A stretch of DNA of 64,000 nucleotides from Anaeramoeba flamelloides (taxonomy: Eukaryota > Metamonada > Anaeramoebidae), in assembly GCA_027625915.1 (NCBI GenBank), contig JANTQA010000070.1, positions 3,415,001-3,479,000 on the forward strand, in the 5' to 3' direction. Position numbers and translations under genes: made by a program. Below are positions 34,601-47,929 of this stretch, in pieces; the first letter of the stretch is position 1; each line of letters starts with the position of its first letter. The notes below the pieces were generated by a model. It was not told where the DNA came from. It was given only the letters and a program-made list of their open reading frames with translations, and made no database searches.

Positions 34601-37600
34601 AATCTCAAAAATTTATTTATTTATTATTTTTTTTTTTGCTGTTTTTATACATTAATTAAAATCTCAAAAATTACAATATTAGATTATTAACAATAATATA
34701 TTAACACATTATAGAAGTATATTATATGCATTATAACATCCTTAAATTTAAAAAAACATTTTTCAATGACTTGGGAATAAATTGTATTGTATACAATATA
34801 ATCCCCATAAACTTTTTTTCTTACAAAAGAAATAAAAAAGAAATTGTTATGTATTATGAATCAATATTCTAAATCATTCAGATGATGTCTCCTAACGTTA
34901 GTGGCTTTATGGAGTCTAAAACAGTTTTTTTTTTTTAATTAAAATTACACCCCATAAGACTTTTTGAGAAAATGATAAACAATCAAAAAATATCTGGGTA
35001 TGATTATTCTAACATCAGCCTTCGGACTATAATTGAATACGCCACAGTTGGGTTATTATTACTTTTCTTAAAAAAATTTATATTTTTTAAGAGACTTATA
35101 AATTTTTTTATTTTTTAGATACGTACAAAAATTATTTAGATATTTCCAATCACTTGCAATGATATGAACTGGGATTTAATAATGTAAAATAATCAAAATG
35201 ACACTTGTTCAAAAACACTGTGAAAAAAGAAGTTTTTAATATATATCATAAAAATAATTATTTTTAAAATTTTAGAAATTAGGGGAGTTCCGTAGAGTTC
35301 CGTAGAGTTTCGTAGAGTTCCGTTGCTAACGGAATTTTTTTTTATTTTTGAAATGAAAAGAAAATTTTTTTTAATTTTCGGTTTATTTCAAAAATTAAAA
35401 AAAAAACTTAACGACGCCTTTCCAGAATTCAATAGAATAGAGAAAAATCAAATATTTTACTCAATTCTTTTAAATTCTAGAGAAGCTAACAAAAGTTTCA
35501 TTAGGTTTTTTTTTTAATTTTTGAAATAAACCGAAAATTAAAAAAAATTTTCTTTTCATTTCAAAAATTTAAAAAAAACGTAAAGGCCATAAGAGGAAAT
35601 TAATTTCCGGATTTATTGTTAAAGATTAATTATATAATCAATAGATTTTATCTACGATTAATTTTCTCAAAAATATATTTAATCTGTTAATGAGAGAATT
35701 TGAAGAGACTAAATTTGTATCTTCCAATTCAAAGAGCAAATAGATACTATTAAAAGATAATAAATCTTAAACTCGAATTAATTAAGATTAAATATATCCA
35801 TGAAAATTTTAATTTGTGACAATTAAGGTACCAACACCCAGTCATTAGAAGTATTTTAAACCCAATTTAGCTTTATAAAAACATGAAGAGTCTGGATAAC
35901 AAAAAATACATTGATAAATTTATTAAAATTCTATTAACAATTATTGATCGATCAAATAGTTAGACACCATCAACTGATTTTATTTGGGTTCTTCTATTTT
36001 AGCAAACTCAACTTTAACTAAATACCAATCATTTCAAAAAATTTTATGATCTGATAGAACATATTTCTTTATTGGATAAATAAATGTCAAAAAAAAATGA
36101 AAAAAAATAAGAATTAAACATCTATTCTTTTAAAAAATATTATTGAATAAAAAAGTAAATTACTACTATTAATTGCAATAATAATATGTTAACCTTTTGT
36201 TAGTAATAAGTTTTTTTTTTTTTAAAATTTCTTATTTTTTATAAACTAACAATACAAACACAACTATATAATTCATTTTTCTAAAAAAAAACTAAAGATA
36301 AAAGAACATGTGTTTCTTGAAAAACTAATTTCTAGATAATTAAACATAATATGTATAAAATAGTATCTAACTGTTTTTTAACTACATAAAAACTAATTTT
36401 ATTTTGTTGTTAACTATCATATATTATGATTAAACTTTTAAAATGTATTATAATACACAAACTTGTACAAAAAATTAATTCATCTTATTATTATTAATTT
36501 TTCATTACTATTACTCTTAATATTAATAACATTTTCTAAAAAATATAAACTAAATAGGAAGAAGAAGATAATGAAACTTCGAAAAAATCAAAATTATTAA
36601 ATCCAATTCTGGAAATAGTTAAAAGAAGCAACACAACTCAAGATGATTTTTTATTGGTTAACAAGTTTTCAAAAATTGAAAACAGAGGCAACATTAAAAA
36701 GGATATATTAAATGATGATAAAGATAAAATAAATTTAAACAACCTCATTCCAGTTCAAATGGATGAAAATAGTGTGATTCATTCTTATTCATCAAGGTAA
36801 TTAATATTAATTTTCCACAAATAAACACCTGATTCTGATTTTACAATAAATAAAATTAATTTGAAAAATAAAAAACGAATTTTCATTATAATCTTATACT
36901 TGTTTTAAAAATTATACAATAAAAACCATAGCCAACTTTTTGAAAAAAATAATAACTTTGAAGAATACAATTTTAAAAATTTTTATAAAAATCAAAGAAA
37001 AAAAGTAAAAACTTTTAAAGATGTTTTGAAAGAAAAAACATTGGAAGAATTATTTAAATACCCACTTGGGATCCAGTATTATAAAGAATATCTTTCTGAA
37101 AGAATGCTGATTGAACCATTTTTATTTTATTGTGATTTACAAGAATTTAAGAGCTACTATAATGAGGAAGTAAATAATTTTTCTTTTTTTTTTTTCTAAT
37201 CTGTTTCTTATTAAAATATCAATTGCCTAATTACCGATCAATTTATCGATCTATCTATTAATCTATTTCTCTATTAAAATATCATTTATTATTTTTTTTA
37301 AAATTTTTATTTAATTTATTTATCTGCTTACCCATTAATCTATTCACCCACCCAACTATATCTTTCTTTAAATCTATCTTTTCATTCAATAAAACAATTA
37401 TTATAATATTTACCATGATAACTTATAGAATTCGGTTCAATTGATACTAACTTTATTTAAAGATTATATTTATAAAACATCGACATTTTCAGTTGATATT
37501 CAAGATGAACTTAGAAGCAAAATAATTAAAAAATGGACCCACAAAAATGAAAAAAGTGTCGATATGTTTGATGAAATCGAAGAAAAGATTTATCAACTTG

Positions 37601-38766
37601 TTTCAAAAAAATATTTTAATGAATTTCAAACCAGTTATTTATATTCTGAACTTGAAAAATGTATAATTACTGAAAATTATAAATATGTAAATAATAATTA
37701 TTTTGATGGAGAATTAAGTTCAGAAATTATTAATCATGAAACATTAAATTCAAACATCAAATACAACAAAAAAATTGAAAAGCAAAAAGAACAAGAATTA
37801 GAAAAATGTAAAGAAGTAGAAAACGAAAGCAAAAAAGAAATTGAAAATGGAATCGAAACTGAAAAAGATAAAGAAAAAGAAAAAGAAAAAGATCAAGATC
37901 AAGAAAAAGATAAAGATAAAGAAAAGGAAAAGGAAAAAGAAAAAGAAACAGGAAAGGAAAAGGAAACAAATGATGAGGGCAACAATAAAAAAGATTTTTG
38001 TAAAATTGTTATAAATTTGGTTACTCAATTAATTAAAATGTTAAATCAAAATTTTGTTGATAATTTTGGTAGTATAGATTGCGAAAAAATAACTTTGTCG
38101 ATCCCTTTCAAAAAATTTCTTGTTGGCTTATCAGAATTGCAAACAATTGATTTAGAACAATTAGCACAGGAAAATCATTCCACAAAGCAATGCTTTTTCA
38201 TAAATCTATATAACACTTTATTTGTACATTCTTTGTTAATAAATGAAATACCAAATAATTATAATTCATATAAGCATCTTTTAAATTACAGCAAATATAA
38301 TTTAGGTGGATCAATAATTAGTTTAGCTGACATTAAATTTGGTATTTTTAAATTAGTTTCATTTAAAAAACATTACGTTTTACCACAAGAATTACAAAAA
38401 CTCCAATTTGATGCACCAGATCCCCGAATCCATTTTTCTTTGATCTCTCTCACTTCCCGTTCACCTGTTCTAGACATTTTTTTTGTTGAGAATTTATTTA
38501 AAAAATTAAATGAAATGACAAAAATTTTTATATTAAAACATGTTTTAATTGATAAGGAAAAGGAAGTTATTACCTTACCTTCAATTTTTACCAAATATTA
38601 TTCTGATTTTGGATTAAACGTTGCCCAATCTATCTTTTGGATTCAAAATTTTTTAAAATCAAATAATAGGTTGAATTTGATAAATTATTCAATAAAATCT
38701 CATAAATTAGAAATAATCCAAGAAATTAAATTTATTTCAAAAGAGGATTTAAAAAAATATAAATAA
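31652..38766 (+). CDS. PAS / coiled-coil / RGS / DUF547 protein (4 exons, frame broken at poly-A)
   Basis: Proposed exons are 31652-33108, 36558-36796, 36932-37169 and 37429-38766, with donors gtaagt, gtaatt, gtaaat and phases 0, 2, 0. The N-terminus resembles a PAS fold (ILLVLPSTIIIEANKKAIDLL ... WVNAVIIPFLVNFKLYYEIWF), split by a Lys/Asn-rich insert. A coiled coil (about 32240-33100) follows. Exons 3-4 encode an RGS domain: LEELFKYPLGIQYYKEYL, EPFLFYCDLQEFKSYY, then FDEIEEKIYQLVSKKYFNEF-like MFDEIEEKIY..YFNEFQTSYLY. After a KEKEKDK linker comes DUF547 (CFFINLYNTLFVHSLLI; PDPRIHFSLISLTSRSP). RGS domains speed GTP hydrolysis on G-alpha. The run of 28 A at 32096-32123 is one base short of joining the PAS halves in frame, probably a sequencing length error. 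The 3449-bp first intron is exceptional; two separate genes remain possible. Confidence 0.7.
35281..35590. repeat. Modular hairpin cluster 4 (inside intron 1)
   Basis: Begins with a direct repeat of gttccgtaga(g) (four copies, 35284-35325), then H1, H2 and H1 hairpins. Same family as the other clusters. It lies within the 3.4-kb intron of the PAS/RGS gene and partly explains its length. Confidence 0.7.
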
Positions 38767-39344
38767 TAATTAAAAAAGGAATCACTTTTTTTTATTTTTT
38801 TTTAGTTTTGATCGAAACAATTATTATGAGATTAAATAATTTTAAATAAAATTGGTTTGGTAAATCTGTTTTTTTTAAAGATATTTAATTTTTGTAATTG
38901 AAAATAAAATGGAAATAAAAAAAAATAAAATTCAATTTTCCTTATCTTTTTTTTTTTTTTTTTTGAATTATTTAATTATTTTTTTTATTAAATAAATTGT
39001 TAATAATAAATTCAGTATCATTTCATAATTTTATTTCTTGAAATTGTTTTTATTAATTACCTACATAATTTTTTTGTTTAATAAACTCCATTTCAAAAAT
39101 TTTAAACACACTCAAAATCAAAAATAAGCAAAATATCATTTTTTTCTTTTTCACAAACATAATAATAAATCATGTGTCAGTTGGATCGTATTAATGTTTT
39201 GTTAAACTATTTTGATAAAATAGGGTTCAATATATATTTTAAATATCATTATTCAACAGAATCCTCTGAAAACAATTTAAATATACAAAATGAACAATCA
39301 TTTGTTGATTCTTGATTATAATTCAATTTGTTTAAGAAATAACA
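38767..39344. other. 3' flank of the RGS/DUF547 gene
   Basis: AT-rich, no gene. It should hold the polyadenylation region; no specific signal can be told from the background. Confidence 0.35.
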
Positions 39345-40710
39345 TGAATAAAAGATATTAAATTTTCTGATCTTGATTTTATCTGATATTTTTTCGGAAG
39401 GAAAATTGTTCTTTATTATTTTTTTTTTGGGCAAAAAAATTGTTTTTATAAAATTGTTGAATCTCAAAAAAAAAAATGAAATATAATTGAAAACATATAT
39501 TTGTATTTTATCGTTTAAAAAATCATTTTTACACTTTCCATATTTCCATTTTTTTATTGAAATTGGTTGTATATTGTTTTCTCCAAAAAAAGTGTTTTTT
39601 TTTTTTCTTTCATTTTTTTTGTGATAAACTCCATTTCACTCAAAGGTTCCAAGACTTAAATGAAAAATTACTTTTATTGAAGAATCAACCAAATAAATAT
39701 TGTTTCGAAATAATAATAATAATAAACTTTGGAATATAATTGAGATTCTTAAAAGAAATACCTGAACATTCCAGAATTTTCAAAAAAAAAAAAAAAAATG
39801 TTAAAAAAATTGTTTAAAGTCGTTTTCATTAGAATTTCTGGTATAAAATTTTAATTTCTTTCGAAAATTAAAATTCTTCAAAAATAATTTTTTTTAATTT
39901 GAAATGTGTTCATTTGAAACGAAAATATAAAGTTTCGATTTTCTGAATGTTAATTTGGAGTTTCAAATTTTTTTTTTTTAAAATTTACTTTTTAACAAAA
40001 ACATAAAAAAAAAAAAAGAAAAAATTAAAAAAAAAAAAAAAGCAAAAAATTAACAATTGTTAAAAATAAGAAGAAATAATCAGATTTAAAAATTGAAAAT
40101 TTATTTTGAGAAGAAAAATGAATGAAAATCAGAGATTATGTTCTATTTTTTCAATATAAATTGACCCATTTAACTGAAAAAGAGTTTATTTTAATTGATA
40201 GATTATGAAATACAATACCAATGACATTAATTGAATAAATCTTAATATTTCACCTAGATTAATCTCGATAATTTATGAATGAGGTATTTCCAAAAAAGTG
40301 CAGCATTTTTTTTTATTCCATAAAAAATCATATTTGTTATTCAAGGTATTCTTTAATTGGTAATATCAAAGTATGTTTAATGTTAATACCAATTGAATAA
40401 ATTACTATGGTATTTATTTCAAAATATGTTGGTTGAAATAATTCCAAAAAAATGAAAAAAAAAAAATAGCACTGTTTTTGGTGAAAACATGTATGACTAA
40501 TTTCAATAAAAAACTGGAAATATCAAAAACATAAAAATGATTTTTTAAACAATAAAATACAATTATATGTTTTCAATTATATTTGATTTTTTTAGAGATT
40601 AAACAATGTTATGAAAACGATTTTTTGACCAAAAAGAAAATAATAAAGAACAATTTTCATTCGGAAAAAATATCATGATAAAATTGAGATCAAAAAATTT
40701 AATATCTATT
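39345..40710. repeat. 1.37-kb foldback element, about 250-bp arms
   Basis: The left arm 39345-39600 and right arm about 40465-40710 are diverged reverse complements (gatattaaattttctgatct; aaaattgttctttattatt; aaatataattgaaaacatat). The interior (39620-40200) also matches 60140-60700, so the interior is a dispersed family. No transposase is seen. Confidence 0.65.
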
Positions 40711-43700
40711 ATTTATGTAATACAATACAAAAAAAAAAAATATAATTATTACCAAGAATCAAAAAATGGTATATAACGATTTTATATATTAAAATATTTT
40801 TTGAAGATTTAATTTAATAAATATATATTTTAAATATATTTGCCCCACTTTTTTTAGAAATAACTTAGATTTATTAATTAAGGATTTTTCTCTAATGTTA
40901 AAGGAAAAAAACACACTTTTTACGTGGTTACCTTATTTAATACTATCATCTAAATTTAACAAAAAAAAAATATAGAAAATAAAACTCTTATTGTACAAAA
41001 TTTTGGATATAGTATCAAAAAAAATGTAATTAATATATTTGTTATACTTCATTTAAAAATTATTTATGAAACAAATGACCAGATACCTTAAACTAAACTA
41101 TATTCCAAAAATTTGGATACAGTTTAAAGAGTTGAAAGAACATCAATACTGCACTTTAAATTCAATTTGGAAAGAATTTTCATTTTACAAACTATTTTCA
41201 TTTTTTGTCTTTTTTGTTTTGTTTTCATTTTTTTTTTTAGTTATGTAATCTGTTTCATTAGATCTGAATTTTTTTTCAATTGGTGATAGAAGGTTATTTG
41301 TTGAGTTTTTTAAATTGAAAAATAACATACAATTGGTAGGTGATATCTTATCATTTGATTGATCAGCAATGGTGGTAAAATTTCAACAAATTTTCCAATA
41401 CATTTTTTTTTCCGCTCGTTTCATTTTTTTGGACACTGAAATTTTTATTTTTGAGTTTTATATTTATTTTCTTTAATTTGGATTAAAATGATTACTTTTT
41501 AAAAGATTAATCCGGGGTAACTGAAATGTTGTTTAATATTAAGTTTGGAAAAATTCAATAAATTGGGTTGTTTTTCCCTATTTATGATTTTGAATGTGTC
41601 CCAATTTTTGGAATGAAGTTTATTTCAATTTTATTCTTCTATTAAAAAAAAACTCAAATTTGATTTATTATCTTGTATATTCGAAAATATTTCTAAATCG
41701 AACGAAACAGATTACGTAAAAAAAAAAAGGAAATGAATTATCAAAATAATCATTTTTTTTTAGAAATTGAATGGTAAGTGTAATAATGATATATTTTTAT
41801 TTCATTTAATTGATTCCAAAAAATTGAATTTGATGTTTATTTGTAATTATTATTTATTGAAAATATTTTAAAATTGTTTAATCAATGTTAATGATGAAAA
41901 AAATCCTTATTATATTAGTATAATACTATCCTTTGATTTTATAGAAATACATCTAGATGATATTATCAGTTAGAATCCATGTGCTTAAAATGGAATACAA
42001 TTATTTTTTTTGTTTAAATTTAGAAGTATTGCTTTTTTTGTTCTCAGTAGATCAATCTACAAATCAGTATAAATTTCTGCGCTTGTTAAAACATAGAATT
42101 TTTTTAAAAAAGATTAGTAAAATCCGAATTTGTGATCAAATACACCTCATTCCATATATTTTTTAAAATATGAAGATAAAATAATTTTAAATTAACATTT
42201 TTATTATTTTTATTATTTGTGTACAACTTTTTTAAAAATTTTCAAAATTTTACTTTCCAAAATCAAGTAATTAGAAAAAGATTATTTAAAATTAAAATAT
42301 CTTTGGCTGTGATGGAATAACAAGAATAAGTCACTTAACACTCTTAAATAAAAAATGTGTCTTTTCATTTTTTAGAAAATATCTTTCGCTAATAATGAAA
42401 TTTTAAGTAAAAGATAAAAAACTATTACCTTTCTTTATTCAATTTGTATGAATATTTCAATCATCATCATTTTTTCCAACTAAATTCCCATTTTGAAGAA
42501 TAAACTACTAAAAAAACCGTTTTGTCAATTTTATATCTTTTTTCGACGAAGATAAATTTTTCCAAGCAGGAAGACAATTCATGAATGAATTAAATTCTAG
42601 ATAATCCTTCCGAAAACCTGATAAATAATACCAAAAAAAAAAAAAAAGAATCAAAAATTTTAGTATATACTCCCTTTAAAATTAAAATATTCATATAAAA
42701 CAGTAAAAAAAGGATTCCATAATAACTATTCAGAATTCAAACATTTGAGAGGACGAAGAAATTATTATAACATAACCCAATAACAATCACCAAAAAAAAA
42801 TATGAAAAATAAATAAAAATAATAAAAAATATCGAGCTCTGCACAACAATGGGAATGAGAAATTTTAATAATCAGAACAAACTTGTAAACTATTGATTTT
42901 TAAAAAACTTAGCAAAATGATATGGATTACAAACAAAAGAGATGGTTTTATTTGACTAGAATCTAGATGTACTTCCAGACTTCCCCTCTTATCTTTTTAA
43001 AAGTCAGAAAACCAATTTAAATCAATTGTAATCATTTTTTTTTTTTAAAAAGTTAAAATGAATTACAAAAAAAAAATTATTTTGTCATTTTCTTATTTTC
43101 TTATTATAGTATTTTATATCTGTATTATTTTACGTACTAAAAAATTTTTTTGAGATGATTTTAGTTGTTTCTATAATAATTTATCCGGAACTTTATGAAG
43201 AATAGTTTTTTCAATAAAACTCTAATGAAAACTAAAAGAAAATTCTTTTTCATTTTAACATGATCGAAAATTTATTTTATATTTCTAATCTTTGATCTGA
43301 AATTCAATTTTCTATAATTTTTCGATGCTTTCTTCATTTTTTTTTTATTAAAATAATTATATCATTTCATATACAGTTTGACGTTGATAATATATCCATA
43401 TAATGGTAAGTAAAAGATAAATAAATAATTTTTATCCCCCTTTCAAAGGACTTATTCTTCATCGAATAAGCTACTGAATAAAAATTCAAATGTAAATATG
43501 ATTTAATATAACATTTTAACAGATCTCCTTTTTAAATTAATAAAAAAAAAAATTCTTAAAACTCGAAACTTTAAATTTAAGGGATTTGGAAAACATGATT
43601 TAATAGTATATTAATTCGCAAGTAATGTCCTTCTTTAAAAAAATTAAAATGGTATTATGAATAAGAAAAAAAAATCAAAATTTCAGAAAAAGTTACAGAG

Positions 43701-44853
43701 AGAGAGAAAAAGCATAAAGTTATGATTTAATTTTAAGAGATTATAATCATCCTTGATGCTGTTATAATTACAGTACCTTTTAATTAAAAAAAAAACTGAT
43801 ATTGGTACTTGATGATTCACATGGATCCAAAAAAACTATTATAAATCTTATTGAAAAATAAATTATAATATTTTTCACTTAGGATTACTATTAAAAATTG
43901 CCATTTTTGAAATTTTTTTATTAAGTATTTTTCCAAATCTTCAAATAGAAACTCAAAATAATATTATTTCAGTCTTTAATAGTTCATATTTAGAACTCAC
44001 AAAATTAACTCTTTTTTTTTTAAATTCAAAGATAAACTCAAGTATCATTACTGCTATTTGAATTTTAAATATGGAAAAAATATTCACTTCCTTTTCCATT
44101 TTCATTTCAAATTAACAAGAGTTTTCAAAGATGCAGTTTGATCTTTGTAGCTCTATTCGAAAAAGATGATTGAAAATGAGGTAAAAATTATTCCCAGTAA
44201 TAATTCAAATGACAGTAATATAAAAAACCAAAAGCTTGATTATTTTTGTTTCCTTTTGATGAAATTAGTTGTAAAAAACAATATATCTATAAATATTCAA
44301 GAAATAATTTATTAGAAAAAGCTATTTTGGTTAATCAATCAAAACAATCAAATTTTTTTAGTGAGTTAATTTATATTAGGAGACAAATTTAAGAAAGATA
44401 TTTTGCAACAATGGTGTCTGAATATTGAAGAATTAGCCTTTTAATTTGTCTCAAAATCAAATTTCTTTCTGAAATTTCTATGAATTTTTTGCTTTTAGAA
44501 GGGATCATTTTTAATTGACGAAGATCAACAAATATTACTACTTGACTGATCGATTTTTTAGAGACATTTGAGCCTTTGAGAACTAATGTGGTTAACGCCC
44601 AATAACAACATACTTTAATCTTAGGCTTTTCTTTGGTAGACGTTAATCCCTTAAACATTAAAAAACTTTTGATAATTGTCAACTATTTGAATAATTTGAG
44701 TGGAAATACAATTGATTTGATTTGTGCTTTAAGAAAACAACATCAATTTTTTTCCTCTTCATTTCTTTTGAGTTCTGTTCTGAAAATCTCAAATCATCTA
44801 TGAAAATAATTAACCTTTAATTCATTTTTTCATTTTTTGTTACTTTTTTGAAA
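40711..44853. other. 4.1-kb gene-free stretch
   Basis: No supported gene. A 97-codon minus-strand frame at 44682-44389 (MTIIKSFLMFKGL...) is less homopolymeric than its neighbours and lies divergently 171 bp from the SAP gene, but it has no motif I recognise; chance or decay is likely. Plus-strand frames at 41066 and 41957 look like AT-driven chance. Confidence 0.4.
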
Positions 44854-45969
44854 ATGGTAGAAAAATACTTGAAAAACTTACCCTCTCAAAATCTTTTAAG
44901 TTCTGAAAAAATTATTCACCAAAACAGAGAGTTTATTATTTATGTTGAGCTTCAAAATAACAATAAATATTCAAAAATAAACAAAATAGATCAAGAAAAT
45001 TTTTTAATTCAAAAGCTCCATAAATTAGCACTTTATAAATCAAAAAAGAAAAGAAAATTTCAATTTTATTCAAACAACGATACAACCATTAGTTTTGAAA
45101 CAAAAAAAGAAAAAGAAACAAAAAAAGAAAAGGAAAAGGAAAAAGATAAGCAAAAAGAAAAAGAGCAAGAACAAAAAAAACAAAAACAAAAAGAGAAGGA
45201 GAAAGAAAAAGAGAAAAGAAAGGAAAAACAAAGACAAAAAGAAAAGTTAATAGAAAAAAAAAAGGAAAAGGAAAAAGAAAAGGAAAAAGAAAAGGAAAAG
45301 GAAAAGGAAAAGAAAAAGAAAAAGGAAATTTTAAAGGATAAAGATAACATAAAAGAAAAACAAAATAACAAGAAAATAAACACCAAAATGAATTCAAAAA
45401 CAAAAATTGAAAATGTTTATGGGAAAAGAAAAAATGATAAAAATCAAAAAACGATAGAAACTAATCAGCAAAAGCAAAAAGAGCAAGTTTATAAAAAAAG
45501 AAAAAACGAAAAAGAAAAAGATAAAGATAAAGATCAAGATCAAAACAAAGAAAAAGAGAAGGAAAAAAAAATTGAAAAACAAACGAACAAAAATTATACA
45601 TTCCAATTATTTGATTCTTTTGGATTTTCAAATTTTGAAATGCAAAAGCCAAAGATCCCACGCTTGTTAAGAAGCTATTCAGAGAGAAGTGCAAGTAGTG
45701 ATTTTTTCAAAAGCAGTAAAAAAAAGCAATTGCAAAAAACTTATGGTGATCATAAGAAAAAACATCAACGTAAAATTCAAAAAACAACGAAAAAAGATCC
45801 AAAAAAAAAAAAAAAAAAAAAAGCCAAATTCCCAACAGCCTCACAACTACGAAGAAAAAAAAATGTTGAACTCAAGAAAATATTATCAAAGTTTGGTTTA
45901 AAGGTGAGTGGGAGAAAAGAGGAATTAGTTCAGCGGATACTAAGTAATTCTGATGAAATAATTTTTTAA
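44854..45969 (+). CDS. Lys/Glu-rich SAP-domain protein
   Basis: 371 residues from ATG 44854. About 75 N-terminal residues (MVEKYLKNLPSQ...) are of normal composition. Then comes a long KEK/EKE/KQK charged tract (about residues 80-245), probably a single alpha-helix or disordered. A short hydrophobic/serine segment follows (FQLFDSFGFSNF; RLLRSYSERSASS), then a basic run and a C-terminal SAP motif, PTASQLRRKKNVELKKILSK with FGLKVSGRKEELVQRIL (about 328-362). SAP helices bind AT-rich DNA in scaffold-attachment, repair and RNA-processing proteins, so a nuclear role is likely; the exact one cannot be told. A single exon is assumed. The charged tract makes strong false frames on the opposite strand. 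Confidence 0.8.
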   Translation: MVEKYLKNLPSQNLLSSEKIIHQNREFIIYVELQNNNKYSKINKIDQENFLIQKLHKLALYKSKKKRKFQFYSNNDTTISFETKKEKETKKEKEKEKDKQKEKEQEQKKQKQKEKEKEKEKRKEKQRQKEKLIEKKKEKEKEKEKEKEKEKEKKKKKEILKDKDNIKEKQNNKKINTKMNSKTKIENVYGKRKNDKNQKTIETNQQKQKEQVYKKRKNEKEKDKDKDQDQNKEKEKEKKIEKQTNKNYTFQLFDSFGFSNFEMQKPKIPRLLRSYSERSASSDFFKSSKKKQLQKTYGDHKKKHQRKIQKTTKKDPKKKKKKKAKFPTASQLRRKKNVELKKILSKFGLKVSGRKEELVQRILSNSDEIIF

Positions 45970-47929
45970 TAAAATATTATCAACAATTAGCTATTTTAAT
46001 AGGGTTGAAACTTTTGGTTTTTTTGGCAAATTGTTTTTTGGAAAACCATCTTTATTAGTTGATCAATTAAATTAAGTTTGCATTGTTCTAGAAAGCTGCT
46101 GAATTAATACGAAAAACTCTTTTCATGACTACATTAAAACACTTTCGTGCCCCTTGTTGAAAACTACTTGATATTATTAAGAGCAATTAATTCCAAGAGT
46201 AAACAAAGCCTATTTAAGGACATTTTTATTTTCCAATTAATAAATGAAAATTTTCATTTCAAATTCCAAAATGTTTCACTGGTTAGTTGTTGAAAAATTC
46301 TACACTTTCATACAATCTATTGGAACTGAAAAGTGAGATCTTTTTAATGGAAATTACATATTTAATATGGGTTTTCCTTTTTGAACTTTGACCAAAATTT
46401 TAACTTTTTTTAATTGAATTTATCATTAATCAAGAATATTACAATTTTGTTAAAGGTTACCAAATAGTTTGAAATTTTTTTGGTTGGTTTGTCTCAATTC
46501 TAAATAGAATTTGATCAAAATCCCAAAAAAAAAAAATATTTCCAATCCAATTAATTCAACATTTTTCCAAATAAAATTCAAATCTTTTTTTATTATTGGT
46601 AATTGTTTAAATGGGTTTTTTTAAATTTGTTTTCAAAGTTTTTAAAAATTTTTTCATAAATATTTTCGCAAAATCGGCTCTTGAAATGTGCTTGCAAAGT
46701 AATCTAATTTTCTCATTTTTTTTTTTTTTTTTACTAACAGTTGATTTTTAACCAATGGGGTTGCAAAATATTTTGAATTAGAGGAAATATTGTGTTGAAG
46801 AGAAATTTTCTTTTTTTGTTATTAATAATTTTTAAGTAATCTATCAAATATTCTTGAAAATACTAGAAAATTGAAAATATTGTAAGTGTTTTAACCACTC
46901 GAAAACAATTTTATAAGAACTTTTAAGAAACCGAGTCATCAAAGACAAATTATAATGACTAAATTATATTTTTTATTTCTGAATAAATTATTTTTCAGTT
47001 TGAAATTTTCGACATAAACCCACTGAAGAGTTTTTGGTATATTTAGAGATCTCAAAATTTTATTTTCATGTTAAAATGATATACTTTAACAGAAAGACCT
47101 TAAAAAAAAACAGTTTTGCAAATGTCAGGTTGATAAAATCACCCTAAATCGAATTAAATTGATTTTCTTTGATTTTTAATGATAAAAAAATAATTTATTT
47201 GTACAAGAAGAACTCCAAGTCTTTCAAAATATAAAACTAGAAAAATGCAAATAATTTTTTGATATTAATAATGAAAGGATCTATCATTTAAATAAATTAT
47301 CTTTTATAAAAAATATTGAAAATGATAAAAGTTTTTGATCTGAATCGAAATAACAATAAAACCAAAAAAACTTAATACCAAAAGAAAAATTATATCTTGG
47401 GATTTTCTGAGATAAAAAAATTCATCTAAAATTCAACTTTGAAAAAGTCAATAATAATTTTAAAAAAGTTCTTCATATTTTTATATAAAGGAATTTTTCT
47501 AATGGATTAAACATTCAATATCTGATGTAGTTTTACTTTGTTAACTATTATATGTGTTGGTAATATTTGAAATCACATAATTTTATATAAAAAAAAAATG
47601 ATATATCGATTAATAAGAAAATTACAGAAGTATTATTAATTAAATAACATTCCCAAAGACTTATCTATAAAACCTAAGCAAAAATTGACTTTGCAAGAAT
47701 TATAATTTCAGAAAGAAAATGTAAATTAATTCAAAAACTAAAAAAGATATATTTTGATAAACTAATAAATCTTCTTTACTTTGGAAAAAAATAAGGAAGA
47801 AAATATACATTGGAAATCTAAAAATACAAATGATTATAATCCAAACTTGAAAATTACTAAATTAATCAAGTAAAAAATTGAAAAGTTGAAAATCATTAGA
47901 TTTTCCTCTTTTTTTTTTTTTCATTTTGG
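45970..47929. other. Gene-free stretch
   Basis: 2 kb without a recognised gene; the less AT-rich patch at about 46110-46200 has no long frame. Confidence 0.4.

Noticed and set aside
37757-38028. Phe/Leu-rich minus-strand frames
   Set aside because: Antisense of the KEKEKD linker of the RGS/DUF547 protein.
44389-44682. 97-codon minus-strand frame as a gene divergent from the SAP gene
   Set aside because: No recognisable motif and AT-driven composition; left as a note rather than a gene.
45066-45694. Several overlapping Phe/Ser-rich minus-strand frames
   Set aside because: Antisense of the KEK/EKE tract of the SAP protein; codon mirror, no motif.
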